Positions 34,198-43,449 are shown, counted from the stretch's first letter. The stretch: DNA of 64,000 bases from JACPPO01 sp965262505 (GCA_965262505.1 CBDHFM010000030.1:2852001-2916000); one strand, 5' to 3'. A program made the numbers and translations. Notes: generated by a model not told the origin, from the sequence alone.

Positions 34198-34620
34198 ATG
34201 GCGAACATCAATACTGGCGGCGTCGTCGTCGGCGGACTGGTCGCGGGAGTCGTCATCAACGTCAGCGAGTACGTCCTCAACGAGCCGGTACTCGGGGCGG
34301 AGTTCGCGGCGGCCATGGCCGCTCACAACATGCCGCCGATCGGCGGGGGCGCGATTGCGTTGTTCCTGACCTACGGGTTCGCGCTCGGTCTGGTGCTGGT
34401 GTGGCTGTATGCGGCTATGCGGCCGCGATTCGGGCCTGGGCCGAAAACTGCAGTGATCGCAGGCGTGGCAGCCTGGTTCCTCGCCTACGTCACCAGTATG
34501 GTGTTCGTAGGCCCGATGGGCCTGATGTCGGCGCAGGTGATCGTGATCGCTCTCATCTGGGGGCTCGTCGAGCTGGTGCTCGCCGCACTCGTGGGGGCGC
34601 GGCTCTACTCTGAAGCGTAG
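34198..34620 (+). CDS. Small four-helix membrane protein of unknown function
   Basis: A 140-residue protein with four hydrophobic segments: GGVVVGGLVAGVVINVSEYV, AIALFLTYGFALGLVLVWLY, TAVIAGVAAWFLAYVTSMVF and VIVIALIWGLVELVLAALVG. AGTAGGAGG lies before ATG 34198. I do not recognise a family with certainty; similar short proteins are common in acidobacterial and related genomes. It is on the same strand as the genes on both sides. Confidence 0.65.
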   Translation: MANINTGGVVVGGLVAGVVINVSEYVLNEPVLGAEFAAAMAAHNMPPIGGGAIALFLTYGFALGLVLVWLYAAMRPRFGPGPKTAVIAGVAAWFLAYVTSMVFVGPMGLMSAQVIVIALIWGLVELVLAALVGARLYSEA

Positions 34621-34669
34621 CCTCGAAGATCGCGTATGCTGGCCGCGACGTGGCAGGAGGCATGATCAA

Positions 34670-35563
34670 ATGATTCGATCCGTGGCGGTGTGCGCGCTGG
34701 CCGTGCTTTGCATCCCATCCGACGCGCGGGCCCAGGTCTGCGCCGCCAGTCCGGTGACCGTCCAGATTCTCGGTTCCGGCGGACCCCGGACCAACGGCGA
34801 GCGCGCGTCGGCCAGTTACCTGCTCTGGATGGACGGTCAGGCGAGGATGCTGGTCGATGCCGGCGGCGGTGCCTACCTTCGCTTCGGCCAGGCCCAGGCA
34901 CAGCTGAGCGACCTCTGGTTGCTGGCCGTCAGCCACCTGCATCCTGACCACATTTCCGACCTGCCTGCCCTCCTGTGGTTAAGCGATCAGACTCGTCAGG
35001 AACCGTTGCCCGTGGCCGGTCCTTCCGGGAACGAGGCGATGCCGGCCTTCCCTGCGTTCCTCAGTCGTCTGTTCGATCAGCAGGGCGGCGCATTTCAAAT
35101 ACTGAGTGGCACGGTGGGCGGCGCTGGGCGCGGCGTGCCGCTCGACGTGGACGTGGTCGACGTGACGAACGCCGAACCATCAACCGTGCTCGATCGGCAA
35201 GAGATGGCCGTGACCGCGCTGGGCATACCGCACGGCCCTATCCCGGCGCTGGCGTACCGCGTGCAGGCAGGCGACGTGTCGATCGTGTTCAGTACCGATC
35301 AGAATGGAACCAACCCCGCGTTTACCGAGTTCGCGCGGGACGCGGATGTCCTGGTCATGCATCTCGCCATTGCCGGGGGTAACAGTCCCCTCCATGCGTC
35401 ACCGGCCGTCGTCGGGCGCGTCGCGCAGGAGGCTGGCGTCGGGCGGCTGATCCTCAGCCACATCGGCCTGTTCGACCTCGACCCGGCCATTGCCGAGGTG
35501 AGAAAGTACTACACGGGTTCCCTGACCGTGGGCGCCGATCTGCAGTGCACGCCGGTGCCCTGA
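34670..35563 (+). CDS. Exported metallo-beta-lactamase-fold hydrolase
   Basis: A 297-residue protein with signal peptide (SVAVCALAVLCIPSDARAQ). The metallo-beta-lactamase metal motif is SHLHPDHISDL, with further ligand regions IPHGPIPAL, FSTDQNGTN and LSHIGL. The layout, starting VTVQILGSGGP, is nearest to RNase Z/arylsulfatase-like enzymes, but located in the periplasm. It comes 47 bases before the esterase gene, on the same strand. Substrate unknown. Confidence 0.82.
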   Translation: MIRSVAVCALAVLCIPSDARAQVCAASPVTVQILGSGGPRTNGERASASYLLWMDGQARMLVDAGGGAYLRFGQAQAQLSDLWLLAVSHLHPDHISDLPALLWLSDQTRQEPLPVAGPSGNEAMPAFPAFLSRLFDQQGGAFQILSGTVGGAGRGVPLDVDVVDVTNAEPSTVLDRQEMAVTALGIPHGPIPALAYRVQAGDVSIVFSTDQNGTNPAFTEFARDADVLVMHLAIAGGNSPLHASPAVVGRVAQEAGVGRLILSHIGLFDLDPAIAEVRKYYTGSLTVGADLQCTPVP

Positions 35564-35610
35564 ATGGACGGCTAAATCTCACCTACTAGACTCTGCGCGA
35601 GGAGTATCTA

Positions 35611-36528
35611 ATGACACACACATCGAAAGCGGCGGGGTGCCAGTGGTGGAAGGTCGTGATGGCGGCAGCCGTCATCTCGTGCCTCGTTTCGCCGGATGTG
35701 GCGCACGGGCAAACCGTTCCAACACGGCAGGACATCGTCTATGCCACAGTCGGCGGCAAGCCGCTGGCGCTGGATCTCTACATGCCGGCTGGTGTGGACA
35801 GACCGCCGCTGCTTGTCTGGGTGCACGGCGGCGCCTGGCGCGGGGGCGACAAGACGACGCGTTTCCCGACGGCGTTCGTCGAACAGGGCATCGCAACGGC
35901 GAGCCTTGATTTCCGCCAGTCGACCGAGGCACGCTTTCCGGCGATGGTCCACGACATCAAGGCGGCGATCCGCTTTCTTCGCGCGAAGGCATCGGAGTAC
36001 GGGTACCGAGCGGACCGGGTGGCGATCAGCGGGACCTCGTCGGGTGCGCACCTGGCGGCGCTGGTCGGCGTGACCAACGGTCACGCCGCACTCGAGGGAA
36101 CGGTTGGCGACCACCAGGATCAGTCATCGGACGTGCACGCCATCGTGAGTTACTACGGCGCTTCCAATCTCACGACCATCCTGGCTCAGTCCACGCCGTT
36201 CGGCCTCGGCGTGCGGGAGCCGGCGCTCGAGTTGCTGCTTGGCGCGCTCCCTGACGAGGCGCGCGAGCTGGCGCAGCTCGCCAGTCCCGTCATGCATGTC
36301 GACCGATCCGATCCACCGCTGTTGCTCCTGCACGGGGATCAGGATCCGCAGATGCCGATCAACCAGTCCCACGAGCTGGAAGGCGCCTACGAGGCGCTTG
36401 GTGTCGATGTTCACATCGACGTCGTCCACGGGGCGGCTCATGGCGACCGCGGCGGCCCGCCTCGCTTCTTTTCCGCGGAGCGCAACGCGCGCGCGCTGGC
36501 GTTCCTGCGCCGCACGATTGGTCAGTAG
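35611..36528 (+). CDS. Exported alpha/beta-hydrolase (BD-FAE / esterase type)
   Basis: A 305-residue secreted hydrolase (signal WWKVVMAAAVISCLVSPDVA). It has the oxyanion motif VWVHGGAWRGGDK, the nucleophile elbow GTSSGAHLAALVG, the acid region LLHGDQDPQMPI and the likely catalytic His in HGAAHGD. This is the pattern of feruloyl- and carboxylesterases that remove acyl groups from polymers or small esters. GCGAGGAG lies before the ATG. It is convergent with the MFS gene. Confidence 0.85.
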   Translation: MTHTSKAAGCQWWKVVMAAAVISCLVSPDVAHGQTVPTRQDIVYATVGGKPLALDLYMPAGVDRPPLLVWVHGGAWRGGDKTTRFPTAFVEQGIATASLDFRQSTEARFPAMVHDIKAAIRFLRAKASEYGYRADRVAISGTSSGAHLAALVGVTNGHAALEGTVGDHQDQSSDVHAIVSYYGASNLTTILAQSTPFGLGVREPALELLLGALPDEARELAQLASPVMHVDRSDPPLLLLHGDQDPQMPINQSHELEGAYEALGVDVHIDVVHGAAHGDRGGPPRFFSAERNARALAFLRRTIGQ

Positions 36529-36596
36529 AGGCGGTTTATAACCTCGTTGCGGGTGGCCGCGGACGGGGCCGCCCCACTCGCGCCGCAGGGCCGCGT

Positions 36597-37889
36597 CTAC
36601 GCTTCCAGTTCCTGTCCGCTCCTGTCCGGTAGCGTAAAGATGAGCCCTGCCGCCAGCAGGAAGAACGCCGACGTGACGCCGAGCGCGAGGCCGATGCCGA
36701 TGCCCGGAAGCGCGGCCACCGCGCCGATCGTGTACGGCGCAGCCGCGCCCGCCATCCGCCCGACGTTGTAACTCGTTCCCTGCCCGGTCCCGCGCACAGC
36801 TGTTGGAAACAGCTCCGAGATGAAACTGCCGAACATGCTGAAGTAGCCGTGCCCAAAGTAGCCGAGCACCGGCCCGAGCAGCATGAGGACGAGCGGGCTC
36901 CTGGCCATCTGGCCGTAAATCGGCACGAGCAGCGCCGCGACCAGCATGAACAGGACGAACGTTCGCCGCCGGCCGAAGCGATCGGCAATGAAGCCGAACG
37001 TGAGATAGCCGAGGTACGCGCCAATCTGCACCGGGATGATCCACCCGATCGATCCGACGATCCCCATCCCCGCGCCGCCCTCCGCGACGGGCCGGGCGAG
37101 AAACGCCGGGAGCCAGAAGAAGATGCCCCAGTAGGCAAACTGCACGGACGAGCCGAGCAGCATGATGAGGAGCGTGCGGCCGAGCAGGGCACGGCCGAAG
37201 ATCACCGCGAAAGGGTTGCCGACGCGTGCCGCGGCCGCGCCGCGCGCCTTCCACGCCTCGGGCTCCCGCACATGGCGCCGGATCCACAGCGTGAAGAGGG
37301 CGGGCGCCACGCCGACGACGAATAACCAGCGCCAGGCCTCAGGGCCGGCGCCCGGCGCCCCCAGGACGGCCGCCGCCGCCAGGGCGGCCAGGACGTAGCC
37401 GATGGCCCAGCCTGACTGCATGATGCTGATCGCCTTGTTGCGGTGGGCCGGCGGCCACGTCTCACTGATGAGGACCGCGCCCGACGCCCACTCGCCACCC
37501 ATGCCGATACCGAGGATGGCCCGCCACATGAGCAGTTGCATCAGCGTCTGCGACGTCGACGCGCCAAGCGACGCGAGGGAGAACATCAGGATCGTCGCCA
37601 TCAGCGCGCGCGTGCGGCCGAGGCGATCCGCGACCACGCCGAAGATGACGCCGCCGATCCCCGACATCACGAGCGTCACCGTACCCAGCAGGCCGGCCAT
37701 GGCATCGTCCATGCCGAAGTAGGCGCGCAGCTGGCCGATGGCCATCGCGTAGAGCATGAAGTCCATCGCGTCCAGCATCCAGCCGAGCTTCGCCGCGGCG
37801 AGGACGTGCCACTGCTCGCGCGTAATCGTGCGGTACCAAGCGGTCGATGGCGTTGCAGGCGGGGGTGACACAACTGTCGCCGGTGGCAT
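36597..37889 (-). CDS. MFS transporter, sugar/acid porter type
   Basis: A 430-residue, 12-helix major-facilitator protein. I start at ATG 37889 (MPPATVVSPPPATPS); longer frames exist upstream but would overlap the dnaB region. Typical loops are FGVVADRLGRTRALMATI (loop 2-3), WRAILGIGMGGEWASGA and FGFIADRFGRRRTFVLF (loop 8-9). The closest pattern is that of aromatic-acid and sialic-acid porters (NanT/AAHS-like). It is divergent from dnaB. Substrate unknown. Confidence 0.85.
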   Translation of the reverse strand: MPPATVVSPPPATPSTAWYRTITREQWHVLAAAKLGWMLDAMDFMLYAMAIGQLRAYFGMDDAMAGLLGTVTLVMSGIGGVIFGVVADRLGRTRALMATILMFSLASLGASTSQTLMQLLMWRAILGIGMGGEWASGAVLISETWPPAHRNKAISIMQSGWAIGYVLAALAAAAVLGAPGAGPEAWRWLFVVGVAPALFTLWIRRHVREPEAWKARGAAAARVGNPFAVIFGRALLGRTLLIMLLGSSVQFAYWGIFFWLPAFLARPVAEGGAGMGIVGSIGWIIPVQIGAYLGYLTFGFIADRFGRRRTFVLFMLVAALLVPIYGQMARSPLVLMLLGPVLGYFGHGYFSMFGSFISELFPTAVRGTGQGTSYNVGRMAGAAAPYTIGAVAALPGIGIGLALGVTSAFFLLAAGLIFTLPDRSGQELEA

Positions 37890-38049
37890 GAATGGCGCGC
37901 AGCCTATCACAGTCGCGACGCGTGGCCGGAATGCGACAGGCATTCGCCCAACGCGTTTACAATATTTTTTGTCTTCCTTAGAAATCGAAACCACGCACGG
38001 TTTAATTTCTGCTACACTCCTGTTCCTTCGTTCAAGATTCCGTCCGTTC

Positions 38050-39402
38050 ATGGCCGACACTGTTGTTGCTGCTGCGGAACGCACGCTTCCGCACAATCTC
38101 GAAGCCGAGCGATCGGTGCTCGGTGCCATCCTCGTGCACAACGACGCGTTCAATGAGGCCGCCCAGGTTATCGACGCGCCGGATTTCTATCGCGACGCGC
38201 ACCGCCGCATCTTCGACAGGATGGTCGCGCTCAACGAGCGTCACCAGGCGATCGACTTCGTCACGCTCAAGGAGGAACTGTCGCGCGGCGGCGACCTCGA
38301 CGAGGTAGGCGGGCCGGCGTACGTGGCGTCGCTGGCCGACGGTGTGCCGCGGGCGACCAACGTCGAGTACTACGCGCGGATCGTCAAGGAAAAGGCGACG
38401 CTGCGGAACCTGATTTACGCGGCCAACAAGATCCTGGCCAACGCGTACGAAGCGGACCAGGAATCCGACCTGATCCTGGACGAGGCGGAAAGCGCGATTT
38501 TCTCGGTGGCCGACGACCGGCTCAAGGCCGGTTTCGTGCCGATGCGGGACCTGGTCAAGGAGAGCTTCCCGAAGATTGAGCTGCTCTTCGAGCAGAAGCG
38601 GCTGATTACCGGCGTCCCATCCGGGTTTGTCGACCTCGATTCGATGACGCGTGGGTTCCAGGGCGGCGACCTGATCATCATCGCGGCCCGGCCGTCGATG
38701 GGCAAGACGAGCCTCGTGCTGAATATCGCCCAGCACGTGGCGCTGCAACCGGAACACACGGTGGGCGTGTTCAGCCTGGAGATGTCGAAGGAGTCGTTGT
38801 TCCTGCGCCTCCTCACGTCCGAGGCGCAGATCGACGGCCATCGTCTCATGAGCGGGGCGATCGGGCAGAAGGACTATTCGCGGATTTCCCACGCGCTCGA
38901 GACGCTGAGCGCGATGCGCCTGCACATCGACGACACCGCCAGCCTCGGCGTGCTCGAGATGCGCGCGAAGGCGCGCCGCCTGCAAGCCGAGCAGCACGGG
39001 CTGAGCCTCCTGGTGGTCGACTATATCCAGTTGATGACCGGCCGCGGGCGCTTCGAGAACCGCACACTGGAGCTCGCCGCCATCTCACGCTCGCTGAAAG
39101 GGCTCGCCAAGGAGCTCAATGTGCCGGTTATCGTGCTGTCACAGTTGAGCCGCGCGCCCGAGGGGCGTGCCGACCACCGGCCCCAGCTCTCGGACCTGCG
39201 CGAGTCGGGCGCGCTCGAGCAGGACGCGGATGTTGTCCTGCTGATCTACCGGGAAGATGCCTACAACCGGGACCCCAACCATCCGGACGCGGGCACCGCG
39301 GAGCTGATCGTCGGCAAGCAGCGCAACGGCCCGACCGGCATGGTGCGGCTTGCCTTCCTTCGCGAGCAGACGCGATTCGCCAGCCTCGCGCAGGGCGTGT
39401 GA
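38050..39402 (+). CDS. dnaB: Replicative DNA helicase
   Basis: A 450-residue DnaB. N-terminal domain: TLPHNLEAERSVLGAILVHN. RecA-like core: Walker A AARPSMGKTSLVLNIAQHVA, FSLEMSKESLFLRLLTSEA, Walker B LLVVDYIQLMTGR, and SQLSRAPEGRADHRPQLSDL with the Arg finger region RESGALEQDADVV. It unwinds DNA at the replication fork as a hexamer. ATG 38050 gives the family's normal N terminus. It shares a four-base overlap (GTGA) with alr. A TACACT -10-like box is at 38013. Confidence 0.97.
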   Translation: MADTVVAAAERTLPHNLEAERSVLGAILVHNDAFNEAAQVIDAPDFYRDAHRRIFDRMVALNERHQAIDFVTLKEELSRGGDLDEVGGPAYVASLADGVPRATNVEYYARIVKEKATLRNLIYAANKILANAYEADQESDLILDEAESAIFSVADDRLKAGFVPMRDLVKESFPKIELLFEQKRLITGVPSGFVDLDSMTRGFQGGDLIIIAARPSMGKTSLVLNIAQHVALQPEHTVGVFSLEMSKESLFLRLLTSEAQIDGHRLMSGAIGQKDYSRISHALETLSAMRLHIDDTASLGVLEMRAKARRLQAEQHGLSLLVVDYIQLMTGRGRFENRTLELAAISRSLKGLAKELNVPVIVLSQLSRAPEGRADHRPQLSDLRESGALEQDADVVLLIYREDAYNRDPNHPDAGTAELIVGKQRNGPTGMVRLAFLREQTRFASLAQGV

Positions 39403-40601
39403 TCCGCAGCACGGTCGCTCGCGTGGATCTGGCCGCGCTGCAGTCCAACTTTCGCGCGGTCCGCGCGTTCGTCGGCGAGCCTGGTCCGCCGCCGCGCGAT
39501 GCCGCGAGCGCCACGGCGGTGGCCCCGGCCCTGGAATCGGCCCGCGCCTCGGCGACCCCTCCCGCCATCATCGCGGTCGTCAAGGCCAACGCCTATGGGC
39601 ATGGCGATGGGCGCGTGGCGCGTGCGCTGGAGCAGGCAGGCGCCACCATGCTCGCGTGCGCCGACATCGAGGAAGGGATTGTCCTGCGACGCGCCGGCGT
39701 GACCGTGCCAATCCTTGTCTTCGGCGCGCTGAGCGTGAGCCGCCTCGACGGCCTCTTCGAGTTCTCGCTGACGCCGACGATTTCCACGCCGTCAGCCGCG
39801 CGCGCCGTGCAAGCCGCCGCCTCGTCGCGCAAGGTGAGCGTGAACTACCACCTCAAGATCGACACCGGCATGCACCGGCTCGGGTTTCGCCACGATAATC
39901 TGCGCCGGACGCTGCCCGAGGTGCTCGGCAGCTCGAACCTGCGCCTCGACGCGATCTATACCCACTTCGCCACGGCCGAGGACCCTGAGCAGGCGCCGTT
40001 TGGCGAGCAGCGGGTGCGATTCGAGGAGGCGGTGAAGACGGTCCGGGAACTTGGCGTCGCGAAGACCGTACGGTGCCACGCGGCCAACAGCGCCGCACTC
40101 CTGCGCGATTCGCGCGTGTGGTACGACTTCGTGCGGCCCGGTCTTCTGCTTTTCGGCATCGTGCCGCCGCCGCTCGCATCGACGCTGGACTTGCGGCCGG
40201 TGATGTCGCTCACGAGTCGGGTCGTCGCCGTCAAGGGGCTGCGGCCCGGCGAAGCGGTGGGTTACGGCGCGCGGTTCCGGGCGGACCGACCGGCCACGAT
40301 CGCCGTCGTGCCGGCCGGCTATGCGGACGGCCTCGATCTGCGTCTTGAACAGCGCGGCCAGGTGCTCATCCGTGGCCGGCGTGCGCCGATTGTGGGCGCG
40401 GTGTCGATGGACATGATCACCGTGGATGTTACGGTGGTGGACGCCGTGCAGCCGGGCGACGAAGTTGTGCTCATCGGGCGCCAGGGCGCGGAGACGGAGC
40501 AGCAGATCGACGTGCGCGAAATGGCGGCGGCGATCGGGACGATTCCCTACGAGATCGTCTGTCGCATCGGCGCGAGGATAGAACGACAGTACACTCAGTA
40601 G
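39399..40601 (+). CDS. alr: Alanine racemase
   Basis: A 400-residue PLP enzyme that makes D-alanine for peptidoglycan. It has the PLP Lys in IIAVVKANAYGHGDGRVA, KIDTGMHRLGF, ANSAALL, RPGLLLFGI, the catalytic Tyr in VGYGARFRADRP and GAVSMDMITVDVT. A ~30-residue Pro/Ala/Ser-rich insertion lies between the first strand and the Lys motif, unlike most Alr. Start is GTG 39399, overlapping the dnaB stop. Its stop overlaps the palindrome at 40599. Confidence 0.96.
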   Translation: MIRSTVARVDLAALQSNFRAVRAFVGEPGPPPRDAASATAVAPALESARASATPPAIIAVVKANAYGHGDGRVARALEQAGATMLACADIEEGIVLRRAGVTVPILVFGALSVSRLDGLFEFSLTPTISTPSAARAVQAAASSRKVSVNYHLKIDTGMHRLGFRHDNLRRTLPEVLGSSNLRLDAIYTHFATAEDPEQAPFGEQRVRFEEAVKTVRELGVAKTVRCHAANSAALLRDSRVWYDFVRPGLLLFGIVPPPLASTLDLRPVMSLTSRVVAVKGLRPGEAVGYGARFRADRPATIAVVPAGYADGLDLRLEQRGQVLIRGRRAPIVGAVSMDMITVDVTVVDAVQPGDEVVLIGRQGAETEQQIDVREMAAAIGTIPYEIVCRIGARIERQYTQ

Positions 40602-40616
40602 TGTCAGGTCCTGACA
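40599..40616. repeat. REP-like palindrome starting TAGTGTC, at the alr/radA junction
   Basis: TGTCAGG, one base, CCTGACA (40602-40616) preceded by TAG; it overlaps the alr stop and the radA ATG. Same TAGTGTC start as the palindromes at 28096 and 43365. Confidence 0.55.
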
Positions 40617-41989
40617 TGAAAGGCTCCAGAGCCGTCTTCGTCTGCCAGGAGTGCGGTACGCAGTCGCCCAAGTGGCTGGGGCGATGCAGTGAATGCGGCG
40701 CGTGGAACTCGCTGGTCGAGGAGCGCGCCGCCGAAGCTCCCGCGTCCGCCGGTGGTACGAATCGGTACGCCCAGTTGGGCGCCGCCGGGTCGGCGAAGCT
40801 GTACGCCGAGGTGGATATCGCCGATGCGGCGCGCCTCTCGACCGGGATCGAGGAGTTCGACCGCGTGCTCGGCGGGGGCTTCGTCCCGGGATCGCTCGTG
40901 CTGCTGGGCGGCGAGCCGGGCATTGGCAAGTCCACGCTCCTACTGCAGGCGGCGGCGCATTTCGCGCGGGAGGTTGGCCCCGTCCTCTACGCTTCGGGAG
41001 AGGAATCGGAGCACCAGATCAAGAGTCGCGGCGACCGCCTCGGCGTCGGCGAGGCGCCGCTCTACCTGCTCTCGGAAACGTGCATCGAACGCATCCTCGA
41101 GGAGATTGCCCGCCTGAAGCCGGCACTTGTCGTGATCGACTCAGTACAGACGGTCTTTTCAATGAAGTTTCAGTCCGCGCCTGGCAGCATCGGCCAGGTG
41201 CGCGAGGCGGCCACGCAGTTCCTGTTCGCCGCCAAGGGCCAGAACATCCCGACGATCCTCGTGGGGCATGTCACGAAAGAGGGCAGCCTGGCGGGGCCGA
41301 AGGTGCTCGAGCATGTGGTCGATACCGTCCTCTCGTTCGAGGGCGAGCGCCATCACGCACACCGGGTCGTCCGGGCCGTGAAGAATCGCTTCGGCGCCGT
41401 CAGCGAGCTTGGCGTGTTCGAGATGACCGGCGCCGGCCTCCTCCCGGTGCCCAATCCGTCGAAGCTGTTCCTCTCCGAACGCTCGTCGGGAACTCCGGGA
41501 TCCGCGGTACTGTGCTGCGTCGAAGGCTCGCGGCCGATCCTCGTCGAGGTGCAGGCGCTCGTCAGCACCAGCACCTACGGCAACGCCCGGCGGATGGCGA
41601 TCGGCATCGACCAGAACCGCGTGGCGTTGCTGCTCGCCGTCCTGGAGAAACGCGCAGGACTGAGTCTGGCCGGCGACGACGTCTACGTGAACGTCGCGGG
41701 CGGGATGAGTATCGAAGAGCCGGCGGCCGATCTGAGCGTTGTGGCCGCCGTCGCATCGAGCGTTCGCAATCGCAGCCTGCCGGCGTCCACGGCGATGTTC
41801 GGCGAAGTTGGCCTGAGCGGGGAGATACGCGGGATTCCTCAGGCGGCGCTGAGAGTGCGCGAAGCCGCCCAGATGGGTTTCGGCCGGGTCGTCCTGCCGG
41901 CGGCCAACGTCGACGGCCTCCAGATGGCCGGCTGCGATCTGGTGGGCGTCAGGACAGTCGGCGAGGCGCTCGATCAGCTCATGACGTAA
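40616..41989 (+). CDS. radA: DNA repair protein RadA
   Basis: A 457-residue RadA/Sms. A four-Cys zinc finger (FVCQECGTQSPKWLGRCSECG) is followed by a RecA-like core with Walker A LGGEPGIGKSTLLLQAA, the RadA-specific VKNRFGAVSELGVFEM and a C-terminal Lon-like domain (DDVYVNVAGGMSIEEPAADL). It is a helicase that extends recombination intermediates. I take ATG 40616, seven bases after an AGG; an in-frame GTG at 40601 is possible but lies in a palindrome. Confidence 0.95.
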   Translation: MKGSRAVFVCQECGTQSPKWLGRCSECGAWNSLVEERAAEAPASAGGTNRYAQLGAAGSAKLYAEVDIADAARLSTGIEEFDRVLGGGFVPGSLVLLGGEPGIGKSTLLLQAAAHFAREVGPVLYASGEESEHQIKSRGDRLGVGEAPLYLLSETCIERILEEIARLKPALVVIDSVQTVFSMKFQSAPGSIGQVREAATQFLFAAKGQNIPTILVGHVTKEGSLAGPKVLEHVVDTVLSFEGERHHAHRVVRAVKNRFGAVSELGVFEMTGAGLLPVPNPSKLFLSERSSGTPGSAVLCCVEGSRPILVEVQALVSTSTYGNARRMAIGIDQNRVALLLAVLEKRAGLSLAGDDVYVNVAGGMSIEEPAADLSVVAAVASSVRNRSLPASTAMFGEVGLSGEIRGIPQAALRVREAAQMGFGRVVLPAANVDGLQMAGCDLVGVRTVGEALDQLMT

Positions 41990-42005
41990 GTACACAAGGA
42001 TCGTT

Positions 42006-42755
42006 ATTCCTCCGTATCACTGGTGGCGGACCGTCTTCTTCCTGATTCCGGCCATCAGTGTGTACACGATCGCTCTGGGCACGCTGTCGATCGGGTCGAG
42101 CCTGTTCGAGAAGCGCGGGTACTTCGCGCACTGGTGCGCGCGGACCTGGTCGCGCCTGATCCTGCGTACGACCGGCGTGCGCGTCGACGTGGCCGGGCTG
42201 GAACGGGTGGTGCCAGGCCGCACCTACCTGTTCGTCGCGAACCACCAGAGCATCTACGACATCCCGATTCTTTTCTGGTCGCTGCCGTACCAACTTCGCA
42301 TCATCGCGAAGGAGTCGCTGGGGTTCTTTCCGTTTCTGGGGTGGCACCTGCGGCGGACGGGGCACATGCTGGTCGACCGCCGGCGGCCGGACCGCACGGC
42401 GATCTCCTCCTGGGCATCACGGCTGACGCTGACGGGGCTGTCGCTCATCGTGTTCCCCGAAGGCACGCGCAGTCGCGACGGCCGCGTCGGTCGCTTCAAG
42501 GGGGGGAGCTTCCACCTGGCGCTCGAGGCCGGCATGCCGGTCGTCCCGCTGTCGGTCATCGGCAGCCGGCACGTGATGCTGAAGGGCCGGCTTGCGACCT
42601 ATCCCGGCCACGTCCGTCTCGTCGTGCACGACCCGATCGACACGAGCGGGCTGTCGGGTACGGATCCGAAGGCGTTCGGGGAGCGTGTCCGGCAGATTAT
42701 CGCGCCAGACGCCGAGTCCGACGTACAGCGAGATGATGTTCACGCTCGCGCCTGA
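42006..42755 (+). CDS. plsC: 1-acyl-sn-glycerol-3-phosphate acyltransferase; start uncertain
   Basis: A PlsC-type acyltransferase that makes phosphatidic acid at the inner membrane. The catalytic block is VANHQSIYDIPILFWSLP, with VFPEGTRSRDGRVGRFKGG further on. The first standard start is GTG 42060, but the same open frame continues upstream to 41985 and there encodes YHWWRTVFFLIPAISVYTI, which looks like the proper first membrane helix. The only in-frame initiation candidates there are ATT 42006 (six bases after AAGG) or ATC 42000. I therefore give 42006 as the start, tentatively. The next gene overlaps by 23 bases. Confidence 0.8.
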   Translation: MPPYHWWRTVFFLIPAISVYTIALGTLSIGSSLFEKRGYFAHWCARTWSRLILRTTGVRVDVAGLERVVPGRTYLFVANHQSIYDIPILFWSLPYQLRIIAKESLGFFPFLGWHLRRTGHMLVDRRRPDRTAISSWASRLTLTGLSLIVFPEGTRSRDGRVGRFKGGSFHLALEAGMPVVPLSVIGSRHVMLKGRLATYPGHVRLVVHDPIDTSGLSGTDPKAFGERVRQIIAPDAESDVQRDDVHARA

Positions 42756-43356
42756 TCTCGAAGCGACTGTCCGGCCCGGCGTGCTCTGGTTGGAGGGCGC
42801 CGCCGTGGTGGACCGAGACCCGCGCCTCGACGGCCCGCTCGCGCAGGCCGAGGCTGCCGTGCGCGTCAGCCCGCCCGAAGCAACGGCCGCGGTGCGGACG
42901 ATGTACAAGCGCGTCGGCATCGACCCGACGAAGCGGCGTCCCTCGTCGGAGGCACTGCTGCGCCGAGTCCGCAAGGGCGACGCCCTGCCACGGATTAACT
43001 CGATGGTGGACGTGTGCAACTGGTGCTCGCTGGAATGTCAACTGCCGTACGGCCTCTACGATGCCGCGCACATCGAGGGCGATGTGGTGCTGCGGCTCGG
43101 TGTGGACGGCGAGTCGTACCCAGGGATCAGGAAGGACGACGTGCACGTCGCCGGACGGATCACGCTGGCCGACAGCCGAGGCCCGTTCGGCAATCCCACC
43201 TCGGACTCCGCGCGGACGATGGTCACGACGGCGACCACCCGCGCGCTCGTGATCGTCTTCGCGCCGCGTGAGATGGACGCGCGGCGTCTCGACCGCGTTG
43301 TCGACCTCACGGCTCGGCGAATGCACGAGTTCACGGGCGCCACGCGGTCCGTCTGA
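42733..43356 (+). CDS. B3/4 (tRNA-synthetase-like) domain protein
   Basis: A 207-residue protein resembling the B3/B4 domain of the Phe-tRNA synthetase beta subunit: VRTMYKRVGIDPTKRRPSSE, RINSMVDVCNWCSLECQLPYG and GPFGNPTSDSARTMVT are the family's typical blocks. Free-standing B3/4 proteins are suspected to edit mischarged tRNA or act on free amino acids, but this is not settled. ATG 42733 (or 42736) follows GCGAG and overlaps the end of plsC. gltX lies two genes on. No membrane segment. Confidence 0.8.
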   Translation: MMFTLAPDLEATVRPGVLWLEGAAVVDRDPRLDGPLAQAEAAVRVSPPEATAAVRTMYKRVGIDPTKRRPSSEALLRRVRKGDALPRINSMVDVCNWCSLECQLPYGLYDAAHIEGDVVLRLGVDGESYPGIRKDDVHVAGRITLADSRGPFGNPTSDSARTMVTTATTRALVIVFAPREMDARRLDRVVDLTARRMHEFTGATRSV

Positions 43357-43364
43357 TCAGCCGA

Positions 43365-43393
43365 TAGTGTCTCGGTTTGCAACTGAGACACTA
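43365..43393. repeat. 13-bp REP-like palindrome, TAGTGTCTC...GAGACACTA
   Basis: Arms 43365-43377 and 43381-43393 with a three-base loop (TGC); one G-T mismatch pairs as wobble in RNA. It lies between the B3/4 gene and ispDF. No T run follows, so it is not a standard terminator. Confidence 0.65.
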
Positions 43394-43449
43394 CCGCACA
43401 GCCGGGGCACCGCAGTCTCGCCGGCGGTCTCGGGTAAGATGGCAGACCC

